Shown: positions 18,414-29,948 of the stretch, piece after piece
How positions within the stretch are numbered: position 1 is the first letter of the stretch
Layout: every line of letters starts with the position of its first letter
Source of the DNA: Purpureocillium takamizusanense
Taxonomy: Eukaryota; Ascomycota; Sordariomycetes; Hypocreales; Ophiocordycipitaceae
Reading direction: 5' to 3'
Assembly: GCF_022605165.1 (NCBI RefSeq)
Contig: NC_063073.1
Span: forward strand, 1,860,001-1,924,000
DNA: 64,000 nucleotides
Position numbers and translations under genes: made by a program
The notes under the pieces: model-generated
The model's input: only the letters and a program-made list of their open reading frames with translations
What the model was told of the DNA's origin: nothing
Database searches by the model: none

Positions 18414-19935
18414 TCAGATTCGGTGCTTCTCGGATTCTGAAGCGGGACACTCGTTAGAACAGGTACTTTCATCTTCAACTGGGGTCTTCTCATCCGTACC
18501 AAGGCGAGAGTACAGCATGTACAAAGCCATTCGGTTACACTCTTCGGTTCCGGTGACAGTCACGAGCCGTTCATTGCTATTGTCCTGTGGTTCGTTAATC
18601 TTGATCACACTGCCGCTGAGCTGGCGAATCTCATTGATCTTCTGGCCGCCCTTGCCGATGATGGCGCCAACCATATCGTTGGGGATGTAGATCTGCTGCG
18701 TGACAGGCTGCGCGCCGGGCATGCCGCCTGCCATGGGCTGACCTTGAGGACCACCATGAGGTTGCGGGCCGGCGTGGTGACCGGCATGGGGCTGAACATG
18801 GGGACCGGCGCCATAGCCGCCGGCAGGCTGAGCACCACCGTAGTGGATGGGCATGGCGGGGCCGGGAGGAGGGGGGCCCTGGTTGTACGGCTGGTGGTAA
18901 GGGCCGGGAGGCATGTGAGATCGGCGCTCTTGGTTGCGGGCGTAGTTTTCGGGACGACCGTAGTGTCCGCCAGCCGGGAAGGGGTTGTAGGGGACAACCT
19001 GCATGCCGCCAGGAATGGGACCAGCCGGGCCGCCGCTGCGAGTCGCATAGGCGGACGAAGCGGGACCGCCGAATCGCTCGTTGAGTTGTTCAACCAAAGT
19101 GCTGCCGACGTAGTAGGTGGCGATGTGCACGGCATCGGCAACCCCCATGACGACAAGGGAGCGTTCGGTGGAGAACGGCAGGCAGGAGTCCGAGGCGTTG
19201 AGTCGAGCGCCAGAGGCATCCTGGATCTCCTTGATTCTAGCACCGCCCTTTCCAATAATGGAGCCAATCAAGATATGAGGGACGAGGAGACGAAGGGGGT
19301 ACGTCTTGGACGCAGTCGTCGACTTCTCGTTGAGAGGCTCATTGTTCAGTGTGCGAATGATCAGGCCAAACGCCTGCGAGTTGAGAGTCAGTTCCTGCGC
19401 ACAGGCACGGATGTGGCGGGAGAGGGAGCAGCCGTACCTTGGCGACAGCATCGACAATGCCGCTCACGGTCAAAATACGTTCGACAGCACCCTTCTGATA
19501 GTCGCTGACGGTGCACTTAGCTCCTGAGAGCTTCCGGATGTTGGAGACGTTTTCGCCGCCCTTGCCAATGATGGTGGCAGCCTCGGGACTGGAGATGATG
19601 GCGCGGATATGGATCCAAGCGGTCTCGTCGTTAACGGACGCGTTTGCGGTCGGCTCGGCAGCGGCAGCGGGTACCGCAAGGGGAGCAGTGGTGGCCTCAA
19701 CGGGGGCGGCGGGGGCGGTTGTGTCTTGCTCAAGCTTGGTGCCGTTGGTCGTGTCACTAGCAGCCAGTGTTGCATCGTCCGAAGCTTCAGGGACCTCCGC
19801 CTCAAGCTCGCTCTTGATGACCTTGTCGAGGGCGGGACGCTTCGCGTCAGGTTGATCGCCAGCGCGCGAGGGGGACGAGGCCTCTTCGAGAGGGCGCTTG
19901 GCCGACTGAGTGGGCTGCGTCGGCGAGGCAGACAT
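18414..19935 (-). CDS. Triple KH-domain RNA-binding protein (Rnc1/Pbp2/Hek2-like)
   Basis: Exons 19438-19935, 18500-19373 and probably 18414-18436 give 464 residues. Three KH domains each carry the G-K-G-G loop: AATIIGKGGENVSNI (about residue 120), IGSIIGKGGARIKEI and VGAIIGKGGQKINEI. An acidic, Ala/Pro-rich N-terminus precedes them, and a Gly/Pro/His-rich linker (about 120 residues, many H-A-G/P-H-G repeats) separates KH2 from KH3. Relatives in yeasts bind mRNA and control stability or localisation (S. pombe rnc1, S. cerevisiae HEK2/PBP2). The last intron is 63 nt, a multiple of three with no stop: splicing gives the ending S-R-L-E-S-E-K-H-R-I, retention adds 21 residues. The donor is GTACGG in both introns; CTAAC precedes the last acceptor. 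Confidence 0.92.
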
Positions 19936-22131
19936 GGTTCCTTTCTGTCAGGGCTTCACAGCTAGTTGTGGACTAGGAATTATCTTGTGGAACCTGTGGT
20001 TTGCTGGTAATGGCAGGAGGTTCAATGGCCTCGTGCGTGTCTCTATTCTCGTCTTATCTACACTCAGAGGGTTTTCCAAGGAAAACGGGCTGGTGTAGTG
20101 ACGAGGTCGCTGGGGTCGGAGTAGTGTCTGTAGAACTCGTGAAGTGACCTGACCGGTGGCGCGTGGACGCGAGGGGTCGAGGCCAGGGCAGGATTGAGTA
20201 GAACGGAGCGGAGCGGAGCAGAACAGAACAGAGCAGTGAAGCGTGGACTGGTGGAGGATGCAACTCAAAAGTGATCCGTTTCGAGACTCCCGCTCAAGCG
20301 CTTCAGCACTTGTTCTGTAGACGCGACGATTTGAGGTGACGCGCGAGAGCCCGGCTTTCTCCTCTCGGTGACGACCCGGTGGATGGGTGGTGGACTGGAG
20401 GTGGCGGGCAGGCACACAGGCTTGTGAAGATGAAGGCTGCGAAGAGACGTGAAGCGGAGTTGGAGAGTCTTGCAAGCAGAAGAGGCAAGGTATGGCGTAA
20501 GTAAGCGGCAGAAGGAGGGATTAGATTTGTTGCTCCCAAGCAAACCTTTGTTCTGTTTTCGGTCACGGCCCGCCTAAATGCCCCACGGCGGTTGTGGCAG
20601 GCACAAGGAACGCGGCAAGAAAGTCAAAAAGTAAGAAGAGGCGCGACAGGGAAGGCCTGGCCGATGCTGCAGCTGGAAACCAGTTGCTGGACACAAAGAA
20701 GAGTCGGGGGAGGATAGAGGCGGGAAAATGGTACGGTGCCGGGCCTGCAGATGTTTGCTACAGGTCGAGAGTGCGCCGGGGGGGCAGTCGATGGGAGACG
20801 CCCGCTGAACGAACTTTGGGGGCAGAGAAGACGGCTGGTCTCAAACGAGACACGAGAGTGATGAAGGGGAGGCGATGAGATCGGTTTCCCTGGTGGCCAA
20901 CGGGGGGGTGGTGTCGGTCAGGAGGGCACGTCGCGAGTACGTTTTGGAGATGAGGTTTGGTCGAGGTTGCGGTTGAAACGAAGGTGTTGGGTGGGCGGGC
21001 GGATATGCCCACTGTGCGGCAGATCACGTGGATGTCTGCAACAGTGGCTGATTGCTGGCGGGAGCAAGCTGGAGGTACGGAGTCGGCACTGTACCGACGC
21101 ACTGTACTCCACACCTCTGTGAAGCACGGTTCAGCCGTGGCGCCTGAGGCACGACGGGGGCGCACGGGAGGTGCGGAGGGCGGCGAGCATAGTGGGTCCT
21201 GGAGCTGTGTGTGAAGTGGAGCCCAGACCTAGGGGCTCTACCTAGGTTGGAGCACATAGGTACTGTAGTACGAGACGCAAACCGCGCCAAGGCACCCTCG
21301 TGCCGTATCTCATAGATCCCTGTGCTACCTACTTCATGCGTTCATTTATATTTGATAAAACATCCATTCATCATATTCTACATACGGGTAATATTTATTA
21401 TATTGAAATCATCTTTTCTCAGTCAGTTCTGACGTATTGAGGATACGTTCAATAACGAGTCGTTTAAAGGGCATTCTCCCTAGATGGGGGCGGGGGCTTG
21501 CCTTGCTTTACTCGCCCTACGATCCCTGGGCGCAGTGGAGCGATTAAAAAAGGTCGTAGACCAGACGCACAGGGGCTTCCGAGTGCGTCTTCGTCGCCGA
21601 TGCCGTGGCAATGGACCGATGTTAGCGCCTGCGCTGCTCGCTGAGAGCGGTCTGGTCGCGAGGAATGGCGGGCTAGGGCTAGTGTGTCGGCCGCCTGGCG
21701 TCATGTTCGGGGACGACACCGGTCCCAGGGACTGGAGCTTGGTGCTCGGCATCTCGAATTTGGGCTCTGGGCTAACTAGGAGGTGGCACGGAACGGAGCA
21801 TGACAGAGGCCCAAGTTTCAGCCCGTAAAGAGCGCGGTGGCGAGCAAATTGCTGTTTGAGAATCAGATGCTGCAGGGGCCATGCGTCCTCGAGACTGTGC
21901 ATCCGCAGCAGTTCCTTTATGCGCGCATATCAGCTGCCTTGGGTACATTAATATGTCTGTTTCCAGGTAGCTGCCTTGTCGGCCAAAGTCACCACGCGTA
22001 ATAGATACAATAGCTATGCACCCGGGCGAAGTACTTGAAAACTCCTGGTAGACACCAAGTCGCGAGGTCCCTCTAATGGAACTCATTGCGTGGAAAGAGC
22101 TATCCGTTACTCGGCTACAGTCAACGTATCT
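19936..22131. other. Intergenic region, 5' flank of the KH gene
   Basis: About 2.2 kb without a gene I can support. The first 600 bases are probably the KH-gene 5' leader and promoter. Around 21230-21280 there are CCTAGG/GTAC-type strings, and 21330-21430 is markedly AT-rich compared with the rest. Open frames at 21480-22090 are unrecognised. Confidence 0.45.
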
Positions 22132-22810
22132 TCAGAAGCTTCTCATGGCTCTAATACGGTTCAGTATGGCTCCTTCAGACAAGTCCTTTTCAGACTCCAG
22201 AACCTCGAAGGCGTGCAGAGCACCTTTGTACAAATAGAAATCGGTCTCGACATGAGCAGCAGCGAGACGCTTCGCGTAATCCATATTCCTCCAGCATGAA
22301 AAGGTCCAGGTCCCCGACGTCTATCAATGCAAGCGGCAGGTTGAACAGGCTTCTCTCACGCGCTGGGGCTACATGCCTTGAAACCTATCCCATGCCAACA
22401 ACGTCCCTGCGGACGTAGACGGACCCAGCAGCAATGTTGTCGTCTCAAGTATAAGTCAAAAGCGGCAAGAGCGTAGACTCGACATCGGGGCTGCAATCAT
22501 CCAGCCTGGGATATTCACTGCAGGGTCTGCTTTGCGACCGGAGGTTTGAGTCCACGGTCTCGAGCAAGAAGCGCCAAGGCTGCTGCAAGGCCTCTCCTCC
22601 AGCGCTCTCGCTCAGGACTTCCGACCGAATGAAGGCCTGGCAGTCAAATACAATTCGAGGTCGGACGACTGACGCGCCGTAGGGCGGAGGTAGTAAATTT
22701 AGTAGAGACGGGACTTGTTGACTAGCGCCACGACTCCTGGGCCGAAACCGATTGAGCAGCAACGGTCCTTTGTAGCGCGATCCGTCCTCCAATCTAGCGG
22801 CCAATCCACA
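22132..22810 (-). pseudogene. Decayed alpha/beta-hydrolase (GDXG/HSL-type esterase) relic
   Basis: Read on the minus strand, pieces of one enzyme family appear in the right order but in different frames. First, S-E-S-A-G-G (near 22600), matching the G-D/E-S-A-G-G nucleophile elbow. About 30 residues on, E-Y-P-R-L-D-D, matching the Y-P-x-L-D-D turn. Then, after stops, LPLALIDVGDLDLF (near 22320), the catalytic-Asp segment. After a one-base frame change, MDYAKRLAAAHVETDFYLYK and G-A-L-H-A-F-E (22132-22284), carrying the catalytic His, end at a stop. Spacing between blocks is close to that of intact alpha/beta-hydrolase fold-3 enzymes. The H-G-G-G oxyanion box and N-terminus were not found. Stops and frameshifts make a functional product unlikely. 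Confidence 0.65.
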
Positions 22811-23831
22811 CCCTTTCCGTCTACAATTCTGGGCGGCTGTTTGTTCCCGGGTCGTTGGTGACGTGCTGTCGAATCACCACCACATCCGACGCCGAGTTGT
22901 GCGGCTTGGCTCTCCGAGAGCAGGAAACGGTAACTCGCCTAATCACTTTGGGCCATGTCCAGTCTTGCGAGTGGTGGAGGCAGTATGAAGGCCAAGGGCG
23001 CAGATACAGACAGGAGGATTGTTCTTTGACGCTTGTCATTCCTGGGGCTCATTCCGTAAGAATGCCATACTGAGAACACTTCATTCGAAGGACTGAGTGG
23101 GTTTGATGAGAAATGCATTGACGATTTTGTTCCCTTCCCCCCTCGTTGTAGGATGGTAGGATCCCCTGCTACGTATTCCTAATCCCGTTGCAAACATACT
23201 TGATCCGCGTCGCGGCTTACGGCAACATTCGGGCCCCGAGTTCTCTCAAGAGAACGATTGGCAACAGTATAGAAAAACCACCTCTTCATCACATAGTTTT
23301 GTTCCTTATTTTCTTTTAAAGCCTTGATTAAAAGACCTTGTAAACTCCATTATTTTCAAGTTGATTTGAATCGATCTTGAGAGGGAATATTCACGGCACC
23401 GTTTTGGCGCCGGGTAGAGAGAGGCCCCCAGGTGCAAACGGGAGCTCCAAGCGGGTACAGAAAGCGCTAGAGGGCCAGGCACGGGGGCCCAGGCGCTTCA
23501 CAGCGCAGGTGGATCCACTGCATCCATTGCATGAACCTCAGACGACGTTTGACGCCCCACTGGAACCGCAATACAACACCCGACGCTATTGCTACCTTTA
23601 GTGCTACATCTTCCGCTTGCATTGGGTGTCGCGAGAACGGTCTGCAAACCTCAGACTACAGCCTCGCGCGACAGCTCAGCTCCCCGGCTAGCTCCCTCGA
23701 AGCAAGCGAACAACTGGGCCGGTTTCCTGACGCGCGCGCGTTGGAACGGGACGCGACGGAACTCACCTACGACTCCCTCACCGTCGGCCGTCGCGCGCGC
23801 ATCCCTTGCCGCAGACACAAAGCGCGCCACC
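22811..23831. other. Intergenic region upstream of the kinetochore candidate
   Basis: No gene recognised; it may include the unreadable N-terminal remains of the hydrolase relic. An AT-rich stretch lies near 23250-23380. GC-rich ACGCG-like strings occur near 23730-23760, just ahead of the next gene, without an exact ACGCGT. Confidence 0.4.
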
Positions 23832-24949
23832 ATGGACAGTAGGACGCGCAGCGCCGAGGCGCAAGACTATGCGACCAGCCTCGAGTACACGCTCAAGGAG
23901 CTGCAGCGCAAGGTCAAGGAGCACGAGGCGACACTCGACAAGGTGCGTGCGTGCGTGTGTGTTCTGCAATGCTGGGAACCACCCCCATCCCTCTCCCTGC
24001 GAGACTCCCTGCGAGACGACGCACGGGACTGATGAATTATACTGACATTGCGCGACAGCTACGCTCCAAGAAACATGACTCGGCTCTGCTCTCGCCCCAT
24101 GCGCAGGCCAGCGTGCTCAAGTCGGCGCTCGACGAGGTGACCAAGTCGGAGCCCTTCCTCCCCTTCCCGGGGTCCGTCCTGCCCGCCCTGGTGGCGCTGC
24201 GCAAGACGCACCGGACCATTGTCGAGTCCAAGGCCTACCTCGCCGCGCAGGGGCCCGAGACGGACCGCCTGCGTCGGCAGCTCGAGGCGGACCGCGCGGG
24301 GCTGCGGGACCAGCAGCTCCTGACGGGCGCGCTCGAGGCGCGCATCTCGACGTTGCGGCGCGAGATGACGGACGATCCTTCATCGGGGACTCCCGAGGAC
24401 GGCGCCGAGAAAAGGATGGCGGAGCTTGAGGCTAAGAAGAGGCGCTACGACGCGGGGACCAAGAGGCTCATGAAGTCGCTGCTGGGGTTCATCGACAGTC
24501 GCCTTGCGGCCATGTTGGCGGCCGAGGAGCTCGGGGGACCCGTCGTCGGCGAGCTAATGGACGTGGACGCCGACGACCTCGCCGCGGGGTTCAGCGCCGC
24601 GGGCAAGCTCAAGCGCGTCAAGGATGGGGGCGGCGGCGCAAAGCAGGACAAGCGGCAGCGCCGGATCGACGATATCTGGGGTGGCGACGGCACGGCAGCA
24701 AAAGAGTTTGGCGGCGAGGAGGAGGACGACGACGAGGTGACAGCGGTGGGCAGGCAGATGCGGGAGCTCACCGAGGAGCTGCTCAACGCGCTGGCCGAGG
24801 CCCGGGGCGACAACTCGGCGTCGTACGTGCAGCTGGGGCGCGAGTCGGCGGCGGCGCGGTTCCTGGTGCGGTCGCGGGTGGCGCAGCTGCACCCCAAGGA
24901 CGCGACTCGGCTGCGGCTCGTCGATTTCGGCCGAGAGCTCGAGGACTGA
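23832..24949 (+). CDS. Coiled-coil protein, candidate CENP-K/Sim4 inner-kinetochore subunit
   Basis: Two exons, 23832-23942 and 24059-24949 (GTGCGT...GACAG, phase 0), give 333 residues. The ATG lies in CCACCATGG, close to an ideal context. The N-terminus is predicted coiled coil (YATSLEYTLKELQRKVKEHE), a second helical block follows (about 85-170, Arg/Glu/Leu-rich), then D-V-D-A-D-D-L and a basic segment with R-I-D-D-I-W-G, an acidic run, and a final helix ending FLVRSRVAQLHPKDATRLRL and V-D-F-G-R. This arrangement and ending recall fungal CENP-K/Sim4 proteins, which join CENP-H in the constitutive centromere network. The match is from memory and moderate; another coiled-coil nuclear protein is possible. 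Confidence 0.6.
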
Positions 24950-25876
24950 CTGATGCGAGGTGTGTGTGTGTGGTGGGTGTATGTATACTGTACTTTTGTC
25001 GATGATTGCGTCGACGCCCGGCGGCGGCCGGGGCAAAGCGTTGAATGCGATCCATCCATCACGCTGCACTGATGACGCGACTGCACCATCATGTCTACTA
25101 CGTACGCACGCACGCACTGAGAATTGTGCACTTGCTGGTGTAAGGTACTGCCGGATAGCAACACTACTTCGTAAGTAATTTAGTACCTTGTGTAGCGTCA
25201 AGTGACGAATGGCGATTGCGGCTCTGCTGCACTTCGAGGTAGCATCCGTGGAGTTTCGGGAGCGCCATGTGGTTCCGCAGCTCTGCAAATGCCGCTTTCG
25301 CAGCGCCGCATTCGGCACCACCACGAACCAATCTCCGTAATCCATCGCACGCACAGAAGCTGACCACCTGCCTGTGTGCGGTTTGGCCGAGCACGGCGGC
25401 GCGCACATGTGCCTTGAACGTTTATTCCGTCATGGTGGCTGGACTCATGGTGGTGGTAGGTAGGTAGTTGCGCTCTCCCTCTTGTTGGTTCTCGCACCGT
25501 GTGTGCCCGTGTCTCTCTCTCTCTTGTGTTGGTTGGGCCGCTGCCCCTGCTCTCTCGTCAGGGCACTTTACGCGGTTTCGGTTGTTGGTGGCGCCCGGGA
25601 GGCGTCCCGCCATCCATTGGCCAATGGGATACAGGCGGGATGCCTGAGACATTCCCCCGCCCTGCCCTGCCAGGGCCTCGTTGGGGACTTTCCGTCGCGT
25701 CCAGTGCTCGCGCCGCGACGCGTCGTCGTCCTCACGGGGATTCGAATCCCAGTAAAGTGGTGCCCTGCCACCGCCAACCCTCTTCTACGTACGTGCTGCC
25801 CAAACCGCTACGTACAGTCTCGCTTGCCCTCCTCCTTGGAACCTCGCAAACCTTCTTACAAGCGCTTCATCAGAGA
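24950..25876. other. Intergenic region, dUTPase promoter
   Basis: No gene recognised. It holds the 3' flank of the kinetochore candidate, GTAC-type strings near 25145-25196 and, close to the next gene, an exact MCB element. Confidence 0.5.
25718..25723 (+). promoter_or_regulatory. MCB element (ACGCGT) upstream of dUTPase
   Basis: An exact ACGCGT, 154 bases before the dUTPase ATG. This is the binding site of MBF (Mbp1/Swi6 in yeast, Res1/2-Cdc10 in fission yeast), which drives G1/S genes; dUTPase is a classic target. The match is seen directly; function is inferred. Confidence 0.55.
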
Positions 25877-26657
25877 ATGTCCGCCGTCCCCGAGCCCAAC
25901 GGCAGCAGCAACAGCATCACCACCACCGCCGCCGACAGCAGCGCCATCTCCTCCCCGCCCGCCAAGCGCATCAAGACAGCAGCGCCCAACACAGCCGACA
26001 ACGACAACGACACCATGGCCGTCGAGTCCGTCGTCACCGCCGCTGCCGCGTCCGTGCCGGCCCTGCAGGTCAAGAAGCTCTCCGACAAGGCCCGCCTGCC
26101 CACGCGCGGCAGCGCCTTCGCCGCGGGCTACGACGTCTACGCCGCGGGCGACACCGTCGTGCCCGCGCGCGGCAAGGTCCTCGTCGACACGGACATAAGC
26201 ATCGCCGTCCCCGCCGGTACTTGTACGTTTCCCCCCTTCTCTCTTTCTCTTTCTCTTTCCCTCTCCACACGCCGTTGTGTCTCCTTCTCCTTTCTCCTCT
26301 TTTCCTTTCCTTGCCCTCGGAGCGGGAAGGGAGACCAGACCATTTCAGGCGCGAGTGAGTGACTGACGTTTGTGCGTGTGTGTTCAACCTCGGACAGACG
26401 GCCGCATCGCCCCCCGCTCCGGCCTCGCGTCCAAGCACTTCATCGACACGGGCGCGGGCGTCATCGACGCCGACTACCGCGGGCAGGTCAAGGTCCTGCT
26501 CTTCAACCACGCCGACGCCGACTACGAGATCAAGGAGGGCGACCGCGTCGCCCAGCTCGTGCTCGAGCGCATCGTCACCCCCGACGTCGTCGAGGTGCAG
26601 GAGCTCGAGGAGAGCGTCCGCGGCGCCGGCGGCTTCGGCAGCACGGGCAAGCAGTGA
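25877..26657 (+). CDS. dut1: dUTP diphosphatase
   Basis: Two exons, 25877-26222 and 26398-26657 (GTACGT...GACAG, phase 1), give 201 residues. It hydrolyses dUTP to dUMP and pyrophosphate, keeping uracil out of DNA and feeding thymidylate synthesis; the family works as a homotrimer. All five trimeric dUTPase motifs are present: [12 protein letters not shown] (I), TDISIAV (II), [20 protein letters not shown] (III), [14 protein letters not shown] (IV) and [10 protein letters not shown] (V, the C-terminal arm closing the site). The splice restores the Tyr of [14 protein letters not shown]. Residues 1-60 are a Ser/Thr/Ala-rich extension with P-A-K-R-I-K, a possible nuclear signal. The upstream MCB box suggests S-phase expression. 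Confidence 0.97.
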
Positions 26658-27106
26658 GCGAGTCCGCGCGCGCGGTGCTTGGTGATGGATTGGGGAAAAT
26701 GGGCGTTGGTATAGACTTTTTTTTTTTTTGCGAGCGGCAATGGAACCCAAAAAAGGGAATCCTTGGATGGTTGGACGAGGTGACACGGCGCGATCGTCGT
26801 CGTCTGTTAGGGCCGTACCTCGTACAGGCACCAACTCTGGGCTCGAGAGGCATAATGGCGCGCTCTGCATGGAGCGTCATGGGTAGCGGAGTGAGATAGC
26901 TCCGCCCGCAAACCGAGCAGCCTGCCGGATGAATAGAGCAACGTGAGATGCAACCTCCATCGTATTGCTTTGCGCCTTTAACTCGTTCTATGCACGCGTC
27001 TCCGTGTCTCTCTTCTCTATCGCTGTCGAAAATGGTCACACACAACACATGCACACACACACTATACGCCAGCCCGCCCTCGCCGTCCGCCCCCGCCGTC
27101 CGCGCA
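26658..27106. other. Convergent spacer between dUTPase and pyridoxal kinase
   Basis: 449 bases of 3' flank from both sides, with a T11 run near 26717. No gene seen. Confidence 0.6.
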
Positions 27107-28717
27107 CTATATCGCCTTGGCCCTAAACTCGGTGGCCGGCGTGCGCAGGCAGTCGAGGTTCCGCACCAGCTGCAGCTCGGCGGCCTTGGTCTTGACGTAG
27201 TGCGCCTTGGTGTCGTCGGCGCGGTCCGCCTCCGTCATGGCGGCGCGCGTGCGCTCCACCACGGCGGGCATGCCGTCGCGCGTGCGGGACAGCACCTCGT
27301 GCATGCTGGCGAGGACCTTTTCGGTGGCGCGCGCCAGGGGCAGCTCGAGGGCGGGCACGTCGTCGTCGCTCAGCCAGCTGGCGCGGTCCGCGAGCCGCCG
27401 CGGCGCCCCCGGGTGGTGCTGCTCGTCGGCCGTGGTGGCCGTGGTGTCCGTGGCCGTGGCGACGGCCTCGCGCATGCGCGACGTGATGAGGGCGCCAAAC
27501 ATGTCGCCCGTGCCGCAAAAGTAGCAGTCGATGGAGGGAAAGACAATCTTGAAGAGGCGCGCCCGGCCGCGCGAGTCCATCGTGGAGCCGACGACGCAGA
27601 GGTGGTCGGGCGGGTGGTCGGGCGCGGAGAGGCTCACCGACGTGATGATGACGTGCGGGATGCGGTACTTTTCGTGCAGCGCCTGGATCGCGCGCGAGAG
27701 GCTGTCCATGTCGGTGATTTTGACCTCGGACAGGAGTCTGGCCATTGCGAGCATCAGTCAGTCAGCAATGCATCGCCACCACCAAACTCTTCACGCGCAA
27801 AAAAAGAGGGGGGAGGGGATTATTTATACGCACTCGGCTTCAAACTGGTTCGGCAAGATGAGGTCGGCATACGGCAGGAGGGACTTGTATGCGGGGACGA
27901 CATCCTCGGCGACGTAAATCTTGCCGTTGTCGCCCATGACGGGGTCGAGGACCCAGAAGAAGCGGCCGGGCGTCTCGCGATTCTTGACCTTGAGCTCCTT
28001 GGCGATGTTGCCGACGGCGACGACGGCCTCGGCGCCGGGGATGTAGCCCGAGAGCATCATGTCGAAGTCGTCGAGGTACGACTGCCGCAGCCCGTCATAC
28101 AGGTCCGTGATTTCCTTGGCCGAGGCCTTTGTGCCGGTCCATTGCCGGTAGCCCGTGTGGTTGCCTATTCGTGGTGGTGGTGGTGAAGCGCAGTCAGCAG
28201 AATGCTTGCCAGGGTAGACCGGCCTGCCCCATGCCCGCTGTCATCGCAAGACAGTGACAACAAAGTAGGAGACAAGAAAAAGGAAGACTCACTAAACTGC
28301 ACCGTGTTGAGGGCGGCGACGTCGCATCCCAGCGACTGGAGGACGAACACGGCAATCTTGTTGCCAACGTACCTGCACCCGGGGAGGGGGCCCACGCCAC
28401 AGGTCAACAAACTTGCTTGTTTGCTTGCTTGCGTTCCGAGGGGGGGAGCGGCATCGGAGAGAGAGAAAGAAATGGAATATGACCGAGGCTATCAAATCAT
28501 ACAAAGACTCACCCCGATACTACCTGTGGAACGTGCGACGTCAGCATGGGAGGCACACCCGGGAGGGAGCAGCAGCGGAAGCAAGGCGGCGGCGGCGGCG
28601 GCGGCGGCGGCGCAGTGTCTGTCGGACGGTGGAGGGGGAGGGAGGGAGGAAGGGAAGACGCACATGGCTGGCGACGGCGAGAACCCGCGTGGCGGGTATG
28701 GAGGGGCTCGCCGACAT
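27107..28717 (-). CDS. bud16: Pyridoxal kinase
   Basis: Five exons, 28664-28717, 28513-28523 (only 11 nt), 28293-28372, 27834-28164 and 27107-27737, give 368 residues with all phases consistent. The enzyme phosphorylates pyridoxal, pyridoxine and pyridoxamine with ATP in the B6 salvage pathway. The N-terminal motif V-L-A-V-A-S-H-V-V-S-G-Y-V-G-N-K is assembled across three exons, the V-V-S-G part coming from the microexon. It continues CDVAALNTVQFSNHTGY, typical for the family, then VLDPVMGDNGKIYV, LPNQFEAELLSEVKI, and C-Y-F-C-G-T-G-D-M-F, holding the G-T-G-D catalytic Asp of the ribokinase fold. The region at about 245-285 is a nonconserved Thr/Ala-rich insert. Yeast homologues are BUD16/YNR027W. 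Confidence 0.95.
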
Positions 28718-29948
28718 TGCGAACTGCGCGCGTCTCGTGTCGTCGTCGTCGTGATCTATGTGCTACTTTTTGATGTACGTGCGCGGGACGTGGCCGGCAA
28801 GGCGGGGGGGGGGATTCGTTGCCCGCGCGCTGCTGGTCGGTCCCGCGGGGAAAGAAATGTTGTCGTCGCTGTCGCCCGTCTTTGTGTCTCAGGCTGGCTT
28901 GTCGGTCGGGTCGGTCCGGTCACAGTATGAGTGAATAGGTGAGTGCGAGGGTGAGTGAGTGAGCAAGCAAGCACGCCAGCGAGGATGGCGCGGGCAACGA
29001 GTCGGACAATCGCAGAGGGCAGCGCAAGTGAAAAGGACAGAGAGAAGAGAGATGTCACTGGGAGCGATGATTCCGCAAAAACAGTGCCTGCCGCCGGCTT
29101 CCGCTGCGATGACCGGGCACGGCGTGGGTTTATGTTGACTGACAACCACCGGCGACGGCGGCGGCGGCGGCAATGCGAGATATGATAAGGTAATGTGAAA
29201 TAAAATCCCTGCTTCTGCCTGCCTGCCTGCCTGCCAACGCCCTCTCCCCTCCAGCCAGCCAACCGGCCGGCCGGCAAAGCCAAAAGCTGCCCGCAAAGGG
29301 CGCAGAAGCGCGGGGCACACCGCGGCGGCGTGGCAAGCCGAACTGGCAGGCGGCTAACTAGTAGGCTAGGCCGTTGCTGGTCCGTACCGAAGTACGTAGG
29401 ATGGGGGAAAACGGAGGATCGAATTGTGGATATGCCGCGCATGAACAACTGACGGGACTGGACAGAAGGTACGGTATAGTCCGTACCAGAACCAAGAATC
29501 GTCTGGGGCACGCGACACGGGATGGAGATAGAGGGCGCGGAGAAAGAGCCCGAAAGGCAACGGACAGCCCATCGCCGCTGGGACCACCGGGCCTCGCGCC
29601 GCATCCCCACATCCGCCTCGCCCCCATCACAAGCAACCTACACAAGTGTCATGGGAATGAGTAGGCCATTTTTTTTTTGAAGTCATTATCGTCGACGAGG
29701 TGAACCGCAGCCTAAGCAGCCTCCCCATTTTAGCTACAAACAAACTCGAGGGCCTCGCCTCCTCGGTCCCTCTTCCAATGGATGCGTGCGTGCAAGCTTC
29801 ATCGTCCCCGTGTCCCTGTGTGCTGCGTCAGCCGCGTCCATTCCTCCATCCTCGCGTGACCGTCAGGCACCACTGCCAACGAGGCATCCTCTACGCCCGT
29901 GACGCTCGGCCCCAGTATACATTCTCGACGTGCCGTGTGAATTCGCAT
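28718..29948. other. Intergenic region, pyridoxal kinase promoter and PCNA 3' flank
   Basis: No gene recognised. It includes a GGC/CGG triplet run near 29155-29172, a GCCT run near 29216-29233 and a T-run near 29670. Confidence 0.5.

Noticed and set aside
21480..22090. Open frames of 104-140 codons left of the hydrolase relic
   Set aside because: No recognisable residues or continuity with the relic; treated as chance.
28202..28930. A 242-codon plus-strand frame over the pyridoxal kinase 5' exons
   Set aside because: It is antisense to well-supported exons and introns of the kinase and is mostly Ala/Gly triplet repeat.
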